Shown here: positions 33,021 through 45,663 of the stretch, piece after piece
Position numbering within the stretch: the first letter of the stretch is position 1
Layout of the letters: each line of letters begins with the position of its first letter
From: Sambucus nigra
Lineage: Eukaryota; Streptophyta; Magnoliopsida; Dipsacales; Adoxaceae
Direction: 5' to 3'
Assembly (NCBI GenBank): GCA_949130495.1
Contig: OX422213.1
Span: 58,812,678-58,876,677, forward strand
DNA length: 64,000 nt
Translations under genes and position numbers: made by a program
Notes under the pieces: generated by a model
The model's database searches: none
Told to the model about the DNA's origin: nothing
The model's input: only the letters and a program-made list of their open reading frames with translations

Positions 33021-35824
33021 TGTAATACCCCGTATTTTTATAGCTTTTAAATTATGGGATTTATTAAATTTAATTGAGATAAATTAATTTAATTTTAATC
33101 CGGAATGTTGTTTTAAATATTTACTAGCGTGACGAGAGTTAGTAATTATTGGAAATTTGTTATTTATTGAATGTTACTGGATGAGTATAGTAATATATGA
33201 GATTTACTTTTATAATATTGTCAAGTGTGAATAAAATGATAATTATGGAAATTTAAGTTGGGACGCGCCTGTGTCGCGCCGGGAATAAATGTTGATTAAT
33301 AAAAGTGAAATATTTTTAGTTATCTGTATGGCCGTTTTGAGTGCGCCAACGTGTCCGGAAGGGTCGAGATAGTCAAAAAAGTGTACCCGGGGGTTTAGTT
33401 TGAGTCTCAGGGCTATTTTAGGCTTAATTAGTACCCCAAGAGGGCATTTTGGTCATTTTACATTTTTGGGTAATTAAACCCACGAAATTTCAAGGGTTAT
33501 ATCAGATGTCTAAGGTTGCCTTCTAGGGTTAGAACAACCAACGACAAGTAACGTCCATAGGAGAGGGAAGGAGAGAGCTTCCAAAGCAATCCAAGGCCCG
33601 AAATCCATCCGTTTGCACCGCCTCCACCACCAACGCGTAGATCGCGAGATGGGGAACGCAACCACACCAAATTCGGCACCAAACCAGAACGTCAAAAATC
33701 CTAGGCAAGTGTTTATCTTGCTTATTTTCATTGATGCATCAATCATATTAGTTTAGGAATGATTAGGATGAGTTGTATGGTAGAAAAACCTCATTTGAGA
33801 TAGGAAATTGCATGTAGGGATGATTTAAATGATATTCTGGAAACCCTTTTTCCATGTAGAGGATTAAACCACGAATTTATGATGTTTTATGAGAAGGAAA
33901 TTCTGGAAAAGATGTGTTAGAACCATGTTTAAGAGATTTCTAGGGTTCTTGATATTTACATGAATTTTTGGTTGTTAATCCATGTTTAGTGACGGAAACT
34001 TACATGCTTTACGTAGAAGATACATAATATGATGATATAATGTTAGTAGGATAAATTCTGGGACGATTAGAAATGAAAAATATGGAATTGGTTGAGGTTA
34101 GAGGATGAAACCCGTAACTGCAAAACTGCAGGATTCGCAATACCTGCTTGATCGATCGATCGAGCCTTGAGCTTCGATCGATCGATGGTTCGATCGATCG
34201 AGCCCCAGACCTCGATTGATCGACCCCTCCTGGCAGACTCATGTTTTCCCTTCTTAATTAGTTGAAATTCACTTTAATGAGGAATAATTCATGGACACCC
34301 TTATCAATATGTTTTGAGAGATAAAAAGGACCAGTAGGGTATATGAATAAGTTTTGGGACCTTTAAGGTTAGACGAGAGTTGTATCCTTGGGGAGATTTC
34401 ATATATAAGAAACGATAAAACTACGTATTTAAAGTGAGAAGATTACGTAAAATAGTTACAAAATAGAATAGATGAATACCTACTGAATTTTTATAGGTGG
34501 GAGGATAAAACCATGAGAGTTATGTAGTAAGTTGGAATAATACCGAATCAAGGTTAGAAACGGACTGTTACATGTGATAACAAATAATGAGATATGAGAA
34601 ATAATGTCGTAAGTATGGGATTTGAGAATATACCCAATATTGATATGGTAATATTCGTATAGTTATATGATTGTTTATGTATGTGTTAATACAGTTCGAG
34701 AGTGATTCCGAACTTGCATTTCCCTTAGTACGAGTGATACGGGGATTGGATAGCAGAGTATGCCCGCACCATAATTTTTATGTGGGGTGCTGTTAGAATA
34801 TATATATTATACGAGTATTTAATATATATATATGAACTTCTGAAATTTGGGAAACTGCCTACTGTGTTATGGTAAGTAAGACATGTGTAATGACTCAAAT
34901 TGGAAATACTTGTTTTGAAAAGTATAATATGACATTGAAAAACTTTATGAATCAATACAGTTAAAACGAGCATTTTGTACTAAATGAAATTATCCTTTTA
35001 AACCATGATGTTGTTAAATCTTAAATCTTGAGAGTCACCTAAGATATGTTAAATCCTTGGAGAAAGATAGTGTGATATATGATGAGATAAACCATTGGGA
35101 AGGTTAGTGCGATAGGAGTGCACATTAGAAGAGAGGTGAGAATTTCTCAAGAGAGTGTCGCACTGATATGTTGTTGCATTGGCCTTTAATCAATTTAAAT
35201 ACTTGCTAAAAGAATTTTTAAATCATATACACTATCGGGCTCTGACCCGTTTCCATTTCTCTTTCTCTCTTGTATATATATGTATGTATTACAGGTGCCC
35301 AACCACAGGGGCGTCTTGCATAGGATCCTTTGGATGGAATGCGCTGTAGCTTTTGTGGGAGTTGCAGGCCATTGTTTAGACCACCTCATTGTTGACTCTA
35401 CTTCTAGTTCAGCTTTATCCAGTGGGGGCATGTGTCGCCCTTTTTCCATTATTTAGTTGATATTGTCAGAGATTGTAATTCTTTTAATTTCAGTATCTTT
35501 ATTTCGGGATTGTTAATGTCAGGATGTTTTCCTTAGTATTTTAATGTTTGGATTTATTATTGTTGGGTAAACTCTTGAATGTTCATTTTATTCTTCTACT
35601 TATTGTGTGACTCTTTAGACGTTAATGGTTTAAGGCTTTATAATCGGATTTAATAAAATGAGTAAAGGTTCAAATGGTTTTGACACTTAGCTTAATTAAT
35701 TAGGGTGTTTAAATTGGAAAAGTTTTATTTTTCGACAGTGATGCTGAGAATGAACCAACTGTTCACCTTGAATTAATTTAATAAAGGAGTGATCGCCCGG
35801 TATTTAATTAGGCAGGGTGTCATA
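33021..35824 (+). repeat. 5' LTR of element C
   Basis: TGTAATACCCCG start and GGGTGTCATA end. It contains a CTAGGGTT telobox-like word (33523-33530), a GA-rich leader-like stretch (33560-33585), donor AG|GCAAGT (33703-33710), an ATCGATCG cluster (34149-34230) and a stem-loop with arms AGTTCG/CGAACT (34693-34714). Confidence 0.93.
34149..34230. repeat. ATCGATCG palindrome cluster (C 5' LTR)
   Basis: Four GATCGATC runs about 1.13 kb after the LTR start. The flanks ATACCTGCTTGAT on the left and CCCCTCCTGG on the right resemble the flanks of the Tat LTR cluster at 3778-3900. Confidence 0.85.
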
Positions 35825-38800
35825 GGTGGTATCAGAGCATCAGGTTCTAGTGTCCTTAGGATCTGTACGGCTTATTATGCTTTCAGTGTTGCTTTGTTTG
35901 TTATAGAGCCCTATGTTTAGGATTGTCGATTCCTTTGACGAGATTTCGTTCTCCTACTATAATTTTTATACATTAGTGAATTCTAATTTCGTTCGGATGT
36001 GTGCGTGTGCCGAGCGATGACGGATGTCAGAAGAGGACCGTTAGGCGTATATCAGGAGGCAGGGCTCAGTTGAGATTATAAAATATATCCGAGGATGATG
36101 ACCGTAGTTGAGGTCACCTCCTTTGTGGCACGAGAAGCCAAGACTAGAAAGGTGACTAAGGCGCAACAATGATTTCCAAATGCTGTTATAGTCAAATGAG
36201 GTGCAAGGGTAAACTTACCCAACATATTACAAAAACGTGTAGAGACTGTCAGTGGGAAATTCAAAAAAAAAATGCGAAAATTGTTTGTGTTTACCAAAGG
36301 AGGTAAAGTATCCAAAGGTTTAGATATAGGACGGAGTGTGGCAAACTGAAAGTGAAAATTTAGAGAAAATTTTCTTAGCTTTCGGGGTGAAGTTATAATG
36401 GTTGGAGCCAACCACCAATTTTAGAAGTGAAATGCTATGCCTATAGGAGAACTTTAGGTACAATGTTGACCGTATGTTCCTTCCTCAACTGTTCGGGTGA
36501 GAAGCAAACGTGGTTCTAAACTCATCGCAGGAGGGCATGACAGAAGTCCAATTGTGGATATGAATCCTAATCATTAGCAAATTTTGTATCGAAAGATGTA
36601 GATACGAGTGGAGGAAACGACTCCAAGTGGGAGACCAACTCGTAATAATAATTGATAATACTCGAGGAGGAAATTCTGATGGACGGTTGATTCAGAGGTT
36701 GACAATGTTGTATTTTGTCAATAAAGATGATAATGCTCCTTGTGTGGGAAGCTTAAAGGAATCGAAGAAGTTAGTCGAGAATAAGACTGAATACGAGGGT
36801 GGTAGTGTAACACCACAAAGGGATGTGGATACACATCGGGGGACCCATTTAAAGGCTTCAGATAGTTAAATTCTTACCAATTGATGGTAAATTAAGTAAG
36901 TACTATTATAGATAGTAACATGATCTGTATGGCCTAAAAAAAAGCTAAGGGAACAACCGGGATGGCTAACATGAATCGGATTTACTAAAGTCCGAGAGAA
37001 GGACAATCCTAACCTGGTTAGTAGGACAGGTGATAAGTGGATTATGTGTTGAGGTATTTTGTACTGAGTGAGATCGCTCGCGATAATATGTTCCAAAGTG
37101 AGAAAAAGGACAAGAATACGGTGCCTAGTAAAAGACAACGATTAAAGTAATTTTGTTTGATTTGAGTAGACGTGTTACGTTCGGAAACCATTTGCGCAGC
37201 CAAGACGATTGACAAGGTAGAAGTGTAAGTTGTATCCTCAGAGGATGCGGCATGTTTATGTAACACGAGCGAGTCACCATATTTTGTTCATTGCTAGATT
37301 AGCATGTGAGACGAGTTCAATGCATATAGTTATAAATGTTACCATTATGTGAGTATTTTTCCCTAGCGTAGAGGGATTTTTCTTTGGTGCTATCCGCGGA
37401 GGATGAATGTGTATATTAATAGTGTTTTGTACTTTATTGAGGCTACTCGTTGTAGTGATGCGATATACGAGTATGATATTATCTTTCTTAAAACATTATA
37501 GAAATGGTTAGTACGATAGTGGGCATTTATTGCAAGGCTATCGGAGTGGTTGCATTAGCGCAGCATGTTTTATGTTTGTTTTGGCGAGGCTTTACCTGTA
37601 AGAAGGTTGGACTCGCACTTATCTTATCTATCCTAGAGACTTCGGAGGAGATAGTGGGCTGGAGATATTCGATGCCAAAGTATGTATGGACTTTGTCAGT
37701 ATAATTCTGTATGTATCGGGATTTACCATTGAGCGAAAATATTTGACTCAGTATTATGTTTAGCACTCCGGACTTAGTGATAGGAAAAGTGCATTGTTAT
37801 ATTTATCCTTTAGAGATGTGGGAGTTAATATTTATACCCCTATTATTAGGGAAAGGAAGTTCGAGAGGTTTATTGAATGCTATTACCACCAACCTATACT
37901 AAACAATAGTGGAATTAGTGAAACGTTCTTTGTTAAGCATAATTACGGGAGAAATTATAACTTTTCTATCAAGGGACGGAATAAAGGGGTATATGATATG
38001 GACGGAGGACCTAACGGATTTCGATAACCGACAATGCTAGGTAGTAGTGTATCGGGGGGGTTCTTTGTTTGTATTTCGCTTTGCGATACATCCCACGCAT
38101 GAAACTTAGCATAAGGTTGGAAATAGGGAGACGTTTGGTCACTATTCCATGAGTTCGGTACCCTGGTCGAAATGGGAGCAAGTAATTATGTATGTAAGTT
38201 AGAAGTTGAATTTTGATTTAAATCCATTGGAGCCGGTTGTGTGGTAAGAAAGCATTGAAATTTTTACTTTGTCACCACGAGTTAAGGGGGCGAAATGATA
38301 ATAAGGAAGATTTAAAAATTTTATTTTTAGGGTGATTAAAGTGTTGTAATCACGCTGCAAGCACCAGGGAAAACAAAGAATTTGTTTATTAGTATGGAGT
38401 GTATGTGATGCTTACGCTAGTATGCCCGGTTTATAGGGTGTGTAGACATCCTGGTTAACTGATGTTAAAACTCATCCGAGATGAAGGGGCATGGCAATGG
38501 ACGTGTGGAAAATGTGTTTGTGAGGCTAACAGAACGAAGTGGAAGTGATATAGTCGATTAAATGTCACATGAGGGGCGATAATCCATACATAGGTGTGCA
38601 ATTAGAATAGCACACCCAAATTTGAATTGAAAGATTGTGGGAAGCCATTTAAGAAGAGTATTCCTTGAATGGAGCAGAATTAAATGAGTATGAAGAACAC
38701 TCGGAGCAGAAATTGTTAGTAATCAAATGTGAGAGCGACTCACACATATAAAGAGTGATGATGTTAGTACGGTATAAGAGGTCCAGAAGTACGCTTCGTG

Positions 38801-39786
38801 AAGAGAAGATCACGGGTGGAATCTCCGGCATACACCAAGGAATTTTGTGTTTATCTACAATTGTTGAAATTGAAAGAGGTCGGTAAAGTCGGTACAGTCC
38901 TTGGATGGGTTGCCATCCTCAAAACAAGATCAAGGGTTCGTCCCGAACATGTGAATTAAGCCACCGAGAAGGAAGTGATTGATATTCCTTTGGGCTGGTT
39001 TACAATATTAACTAGTATGACCCAGACTTCCTTTGAAAGGAAGGTCGCGCCAATGCATGGTTCGGCGCAGTATAAATTTCCGAATCAGGATGAGATTGGT
39101 GAATCCCACCTTTGATATGGAATTTCAAGAACCAACAAAGATAAGGTTTCGTTTCGAGTAGGATGTATCACCCTTATCCAGGGAATAGGCGCATGGTGAT
39201 TAAAGATTTGGGGAGCTACATGAAGGAGATTTTGGAATCTTGATATGATGATTTCGGGAATGCTCTGTAGAAGCACTCGTACCTGTTTGTCGCTTACGAG
39301 GTACTTATTTAGATTTTGTTATGGAAGAACCTCGATTATTCTCCTTCCGTATGCTTAGAGGTGAGTAGATAATCAGGGTTTTTGGATCGGTCGAGAGAAC
39401 ATCCGATAACTGTGGTAGAATTCCACGACTATTTTAGGCGAGCAAGAGTAATCAAATGTTCATATAATTTTCTCAGAATGGGAGTTTTGTATATGAATAA
39501 ATCTGAGTATTTGTCATGTAGTGAAGTGCGGCGTCCTAATGATAGTGAGATAATGAAATTTATAACGTATAGGCGTGACCTATGCGAATGTTATCGGTTG
39601 GGAGCACAATGTGAAGTGTCTCCAATGAGAATGTAAAACAATGTTGCTGTGAAGAAAGGGCTATAGTGATTGAGCGCCGTAATGTGTAGTTAGTTTGTGT
39701 ACGGAAAAGGATATCCAGAATTGTGCTACCTGATAGGCCTTATTTTCCGAATTTCGGGACGAAATTCCGTTATTAGGGGGGAAGTA
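35825..39786 (+). pseudogene. Degenerate gag-pol internal region of element C
   Basis: The primer site TGGTATCAGAGC is at 35827-35838. An ATG at 36017 begins MTDVRRGPLG, comparable with the MMPRRER start of the D gag, and stops soon after. A hairpin-bearing block also found in other elements is at 38015-38110. The end of the chromodomain is recognisable near 39708-39722, where one frame reads GYPELC beside the same downstream words as element B (YPELF). The polypurine tract is at 39775-39786. At 3.96 kb with no long frame, pol is both shortened and mutated. Confidence 0.6.
35827..35838 (+). other. Primer-binding site of C (initiator tRNA-Met)
   Basis: TGGTATCAGAGC two bases after the LTR end. 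The following CATCAGGTTCTAGTGTCC is shared with D and E. Confidence 0.92.
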
Positions 39787-42129
39787 TGTAATACCCCGTA
39801 TTTTTATAGCTTTTAAATTATGGGATTTATTAAATTTAATTGAGATAAATTAATTTAATTTTAATCCGGAATGTTGTTTTAAATATTTACTAGCATGACG
39901 AGAGTTAGTAATTATTGAAAATTTGTTATTTGTTGAATGTTACTGGATGAGTATAGTAATATATGAGATTTACTTTTATAATATTGTCAAGTGTGAATAA
40001 AATGACAATTATGGAAATTTAAGTCGGGACGCGCCTATGTCGCATCGGGAATAAATGTTGATTAATAAAAGTGAAATATTTTTAGTTATCCGTATGGTCG
40101 TTTTGAGTGCGCCAACGTGTCCGAAAGGGTCAAGATAGTCAAAAAAGTGTACCCGGGGGTTTAGTTTGAGTCTCAGGGCTATTTTAGGCTTAATTAGTAC
40201 CCCGGGAGGGCATTTTGGTCATTTTACATTTTTGGGTAATTAAACCCACGAAATTTCAAGGGTTATATCAGATGTCTAAGGTTGCCTTCTAGGGTTAGAA
40301 CAACCAAAGACAAGTGACGGCTATAGGAGAGGGAAGGAGAGAGCTTCCAAAGCAATCCAAGGCCCGAAATCCATCCGTTTGCACCACCTCCACCACCAAC
40401 GCATAGATCGCGAGATGGGGAACACAACCACTCCAAATTCGACACCAAACCAGAAGGTTGAAAATCCCAGGCAAGTGTTTATCTTGCTTATTTTCTTTGA
40501 TGCATCACTCATATTAGTTTAGGAATGATTAGGATGAGTTGTATGGAAGAAAAACCCCATTTGAGATAGGAAATTGCATGTAGGGATGATTTAAATGATA
40601 TTCTGGAAACCCTTTTTCCATGTAGAGGATTAAACCATGAATTTATGATGTTTTATAAGAAGGAAATCCTGGAAAAGATGTGTTAGAACCATGTTTAAGA
40701 TATTTCTAGGGTTCTTGATATTTATATGAATTTTGGGTTGTTAATCCATGTTTAGTGACGGAAACTTACATGCTTTACGTAGAAGATACATAATATGATG
40801 ATATAATGTTAGTAGTATAAATTCTGGGATGATTAGGAATGAAAAATATGGAATTGGTTGAGGTTATAGGATGAAACCCGTAACTGCAAAACTGCAGGAT
40901 TCGCAATACCTGCTTGATCGATCGATCGAGCCTTGAGCTTCGATCGATCGATGGTTCGATCGATCGAGCCCCAGACCTCGATTGATCGACCCCTCTTGGC
41001 AGACTCATGTTTTCCCTTCTTAATTAGTTGAAATTCACTTTAATGAGGAATAATTCATGGACACCCTTATCAATATGTTTTGAGAGATAAAAAGGACCAG
41101 TAGGGTATATGAATAAGTTTTGGGACCTTTAAGGTTAGACGAGAGTTGTATCCTTGGGGAGATTTCATATATAAGAAACGATAAAACTACGTATTTAAAG
41201 TGAGAAGATTATGTAAAATAGTTACGAAAGAGAATAGATGAATACCTACTGAATTTTTATAGGTGGGAGGATAAAACCATGAGAGTTATGTAGTAAGTTG
41301 GAATAATACCGAATCAAGGTTAGAAACGGACTGTTACATGTGATAACAAATAATGAGATATGAGAAATAATGTCGTAAGTATGGGATTTGAGAATATACC
41401 CAATATTGATAAGGTAATATTAGTATAGTTATATGATTGTTTATGTATGTGTTAATACAGTTCGAGAGTGATTCCGAACTTGTATTTCCCTTAGTACGAG
41501 TGATACGGGGATTGGATAGCAGAGTATGCCCGCACCATAATTTTTATGTGGGGTGCTATTAGAATATATATATTATACGAGTATTTAATATATATATGAA
41601 CTTCTGAAATTTGGGAAACTGCCTACTGTGTTATGGTAAGTAAGACATGTGTAATGACTCAAATTGGAAATACTTGTTTTGAAAAGTATAATATGACATT
41701 GAAAAACTTTATGAATCAATACAGTTAAAACGAGCGTTTTGTACTAAATGAAATTATCCTTTTGAACCATGATGTTGTTAAATCTTAAATCTTGAGAGTC
41801 ACCTAAGATATGTTAAATCCTTGGAGAAAGATAGTGTGATATATGATGAGATAAACCATTGGGAAGGTTAGTGCGATAGGAGTGCACATTAGAAGAAAGG
41901 TGAGAATTTCTCAAGAGAGTGTCGCACTGATATATTGTTGCATTGGCCTGTAATTAATTTAAATACTTGCTAGACGAATTTTTAAATCATATACACTATC
42001 GGGCTCTGACCCATTTCCATTTATCTTTCTCTCTTGTATATATATGTATGTATTACAGGTGCCCAGCCACAGGGGCGTCTTGCATAGGATCCTTTGGATG
42101 GAACGTGCTGTAGCTTTTGTGGGAGTTGC
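39787..42129 (+). repeat. 3' LTR of element C, first part
   Basis: Same order of signals as the 5' LTR: donor AG|GCAAGT at 40469-40476 and ATCGATCG cluster at 40913-40990. Interrupted at GGGAGTTGC by element D; it continues at 57473. Confidence 0.93.
42125..42129. repeat. Target-site duplication of D, left
   Basis: GTTGC, repeated at 57468-57472. The uninterrupted C LTR has a single GTTGC at this point (35358-35366 area). Confidence 0.93.
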
Positions 42130-43192
42130 TGTAACACCCCGTATTTTTGTGCATTTAATATTTAATTAATTCGGGATTTTAAATTACTAGTGTATTGTAA
42201 TTTTAATTGAATTAATTATGACAATATATTTATTTAAATATTAATCGGGAAGTGAATGGTTAATGTTTAGGGAAATTTATTTACTAAGTGAACAGTAATA
42301 ATTTAATTACGTCATTTCGGGTATTAATGACAAGGTATGCACTTATCCCAACCGGGAGTCGGTATAGACTAAATGGGGTGTGAGATAAGGATTTTTATAA
42401 ATTAATTCGGATGTCAATTCTGAGTGCACGGTTGAGTTCAGATGGGTCGAGATAGTCAGAAAAGAGTACCCGGGGGTAGTAATTGGGTCTCGGGGTATTT
42501 TTGGGCAGAGTCGGGCCCACACGGGGTGAGTTGGGCCACTTTAATTTAGCCCATTAGGCAAAAAAAGGGATTTGTGTTTTTAAAACTAAACCTAAGAAAA
42601 GGAAAATGGGCAGCCAACATTATTCTAACCTAGGGTTTGAGAGGGAGATTGGGGGAAAACAATCAAAAGGCAAATTGGAGGTTATTAGAGCCAAATTAAG
42701 GGATGTCGACGACGGATCAGACCCTACGAACAATTCCAGGCAAGTGGTTAACTGTTTTTACTTCTAAATTGTGATATCCAATTCATATTTTAGTGATGTG
42801 TATACTAAAATTCGTTTTGGGTGTAAATGGGTACAAAATGGGTTTTTGTTTATGGGACACTTGAATGAGATCTAAAGTAAGATTTAGATAGGTAATTGAT
42901 ATCTGAATATGTATATATGATTTGAATGAGAAATCCAGAACATAAAAGAGTAGAAATTAAATCTGGAAATTGGATTGTAAAACAGATAATTAAATTTTTG
43001 TGGAGATAGACCCATTTCGAAAATCGTGAGATAAGTAGATAAATTGATTATCCTAAGGTCCCTGGATGTGTAGGATGTGGAATAACTATGTTTATGTGGT
43101 GGGATAATGTGCTTTGAGGTTTAGACTTTGGATTAAAAACCTTAATTTTCGTTAATGGTGAAATTCAGCAAGGAAGGAGAGCTGGAACGAAG

Positions 43193-43233
43193 GGATCGAT
43201 CGATCGATCGGGGGGGCATCGATCGATCGACGA
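43193..43233. repeat. ATCGATCG palindrome pair (D LTR 1)
   Basis: GATCGATCGATCGATC, a G run, then ATCGATCGATCGAC, about 1.07 kb after the LTR start. Present at 49104-49143 and 55012-55053 in LTRs 2 and 3. Confidence 0.85.
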
Positions 43234-43519
43234 TGGTTAATTCTGGGCAGTTCGGCCTGTGTGTGAGATAAGGGGGAAATTAACTATATATTAATTTTCA
43301 TACATTAATTAGTGTTATATAATTATGAAATACATATTCCTAGTAATTATGGAGAATAGTAATTGGGACTAGGAGCAATTTATGTGGGGAAACTCTATGG
43401 AGGAAATTGAGGGATGTTATTCCAAAATAGGGAGATACGGATCAAGTGAGTGAGTCCGGGTATATTGGCTAAGCGACGCCAAGGTAGTGAATTAAGGTTG
43501 GAGATAAACTAATTAATTT

Positions 43520-44200
43520 AGAGTCGGAATATAGACTCGGGAACATATTAAGTTACGGGCCAAGTGAGCGAGTTCGGGTAAAATGGTTGTGCGACACCAA
43601 GTATTAAATTAATTAATGAGCAATTAATTAAAGTAGAGTCGGACTGTAGACTCGGGAAAGTGGTAAATTAATTAATGTGCAATTAATTAGCTAGATTTGG
43701 GCTGTAGGCTCGGGAAGGAAATAAATTAATTAGTGTGTAAATTAATTTAAATAGAGTCGGACCACAGACTCGGATTGGTATTAAATTGATAATTGTGCTA
43801 ATTATATAATTAGAGTCGGATTGTAGACTCGGGAAGGTATTAAATCAATAGGTGGGTAATTAATTTAATTAGAGTCGGATGGTAGACTCAGGGAGGTAAT
43901 AAGTTAATTTAGGTGATATTAAATTAAATAAGGGTCGAGGTATAGACTCGGGCTATCATTATAGAAATTAATTGGGTGAAATCAATTAAATGAAAGTCGG
44001 ACCATAGACTTGGATTGGTATTAATTAATTAAGTGTGTAAATTAATTAACACAGAGTCGGACCATAGACTCGGGGAAAGTATTACATTAATTAATGTGGG
44101 AATTAATTAAATTAGAGTCAGACCATAGATTCAGGATAATAATAATATAATAAGTGAGAAAACTTATTTGGTCGAGTCAGGCAAAAGACTCGGGATTTCA
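43520..44200 (+). repeat. Array of about eleven 60-bp units, AGAGTCGG...GACTCGGG (D LTR 1)
   Basis: Each unit begins AGAGTCGGAnnnTAGACTCGGG, a GAGTC/GACTC hairpin, followed by an A/T-rich part containing TTAATTAA-type self-complementary words around GTGTG or GTGCA. Units are 58-63 bp and degenerate toward both ends. Copies lie at 49431-50110 and 55339-56018. Confidence 0.9.
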
Positions 44201-44523
44201 GGCTAGTGTTTCGGGTTGTGAGTACATGGTAAATCCGAGGTTTATTTTATATATATATACGGTGTAGTGATAGTATATATATATATGTGTATATATTGTG
44301 TGTGCTACTAAATATCAGTGATTAGATATTTATTAAATTATATGCTCTAGTGCTATCAAGGGAGGTTGCGCGATGTGAGTGAATCCCCTAGCTTGAGGAG
44401 TAGGGTGAGTATATCCCCAGGTCATAGCGTCCGTTATATGGGTGAGGGGCTTATCTCACTTTCAGGGAAGGAATATGAGCGCCTCCACTTCGTTTTGTTT
44501 TGAACCAGGTTGGTGAGCGAATC

Positions 44524-44965
44524 CAACTTGGGTAACTAGGTAAAGTGAGCACACCTAGTGAGATGGCACTTGAGAGGGAATCATCCAGTGAGGGTATACT
44601 CGGAAGGATGGGTATACGTATTATATATGTGTGGATGTTTTAGTAAGATACATATAATATGATAGTGAATATTATATGTAGGTAATAATACAGTGTGTGA
44701 TGTATTTATTTTATATAACTCGGGCTACAGTTATATTCTGTTAATTTATGAGAAATAAATTAAGTTAATCATATGTGGGAATAATACAGTGTGTGATGTA
44801 TTTAATTAATATAACTTATGCTATGGTTATATGCTATTAATTAAGAAGGAATTAATTAAGTTAATTGTGAAATAACTTATAATTCAAGGATCATTATACT
44901 CGGGTTAGAGTAGTATAACAAGGGAAGGTTATACCAGGACTAGTTGGACGGGGTAGTACAACTAG
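44524..44965 (+). repeat. Stem-loop series downstream of the array (D LTR 1)
   Basis: Perfect or near-perfect arms: ACTAGGT/ACCTAGT (44535-44541, 44553-44559), ATATAACT/AGTTATAT around CGGGCTAC (44713-44736), CTAGTTG/CAACTAG (44940-44946, 44959-44965), and GTATAAC/GTTATAC nearby. Confidence 0.8.
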
Positions 44966-45651
44966 GTGGGGTTAAGGTAACCGGTAGGTGTGCACAATAG
45001 TGGAGGGATGAGAATGTCCACAAGGGAGTGCGACACTAACTTAAATATGAAGCGCATTCATGCATTTTAATTACTGCAGTTAATTCACTTGCTAAATGTT
45101 TTCAAAATGTCTTGGGTTCTAACCCCTTGTTATAAAACTATTTTCAAAACCTTTTAGGTGTCCATCCACAGGGACGCCAAGATTGATATTCTATTCCAGG
45201 TACACGGAGCTGCGGCATATGTGGATGCTAGCAGGAGTTTGAATTAGACGTATCATTCATTCATTCCTATAGTAGGAATCTTATATCAGTTTCAGTTTTA
45301 TTTAGGGCTTGTCGCCCAGACTTCTCTGTACAGTTTTTCAGGTGTAATTTATTCAGGTGTTGAATATTTGTATTGGATTATTTATTTGGTGGCCGGTGAT
45401 TCATTCGGCAAGTTGTGTAATTATTATTCTATTTACTTTCATTCAGTTGTGTGAATGGTTTACATTAATTCCGCATGTACTGTTCTTGTTAATTAAAAAG
45501 TTAAAATTGGCACCAGCTTTTGGAATACTAGGTGGTTAGTAAGTTTTAAAAAGTTTTCGACAGTGATGCTAAGGATGAACCAACTGGGATTCCTGTTTTA
45601 ATTTGGTATAGGACTGATCACCCGGTATTTTATTAGGCGGGGTGTCACAGA

Positions 45652-45663
45652 TGGTATCAGAGC
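45652..45663 (+). other. Primer-binding site, D internal region 1
   Basis: TGGTATCAGAGC two bases after LTR 1, complementary to plant initiator tRNA-Met. Confidence 0.93.

Larger units (their letters stand above)
42130..45649 (+). repeat. LTR 1 of D
   Basis: TGTAACACCCC start and GGGGTGTCACA end. Signals in order: CTAGGGTTT (42630-42638), donor AG|GCAAGT (42738-42745), ATCGATCG cluster (43193-43233), 60-bp repeat array (43520-44200) and several stem-loops (44524-44965). Confidence 0.95.

Noticed and set aside
37504..38027. Two short plus-strand frames in the C internal region
   Set aside because: No family motif, non-overlapping stops around them, and they sit in an eroded gag-pol region.
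45357..45539. 60-residue hydrophobic frame repeated in all three D LTRs (also 51265, 57175)
   Set aside because: Lies in the U5-like end of the LTR, starts with a non-ATG codon and is identical only because the LTRs are young; no independent sign of coding.
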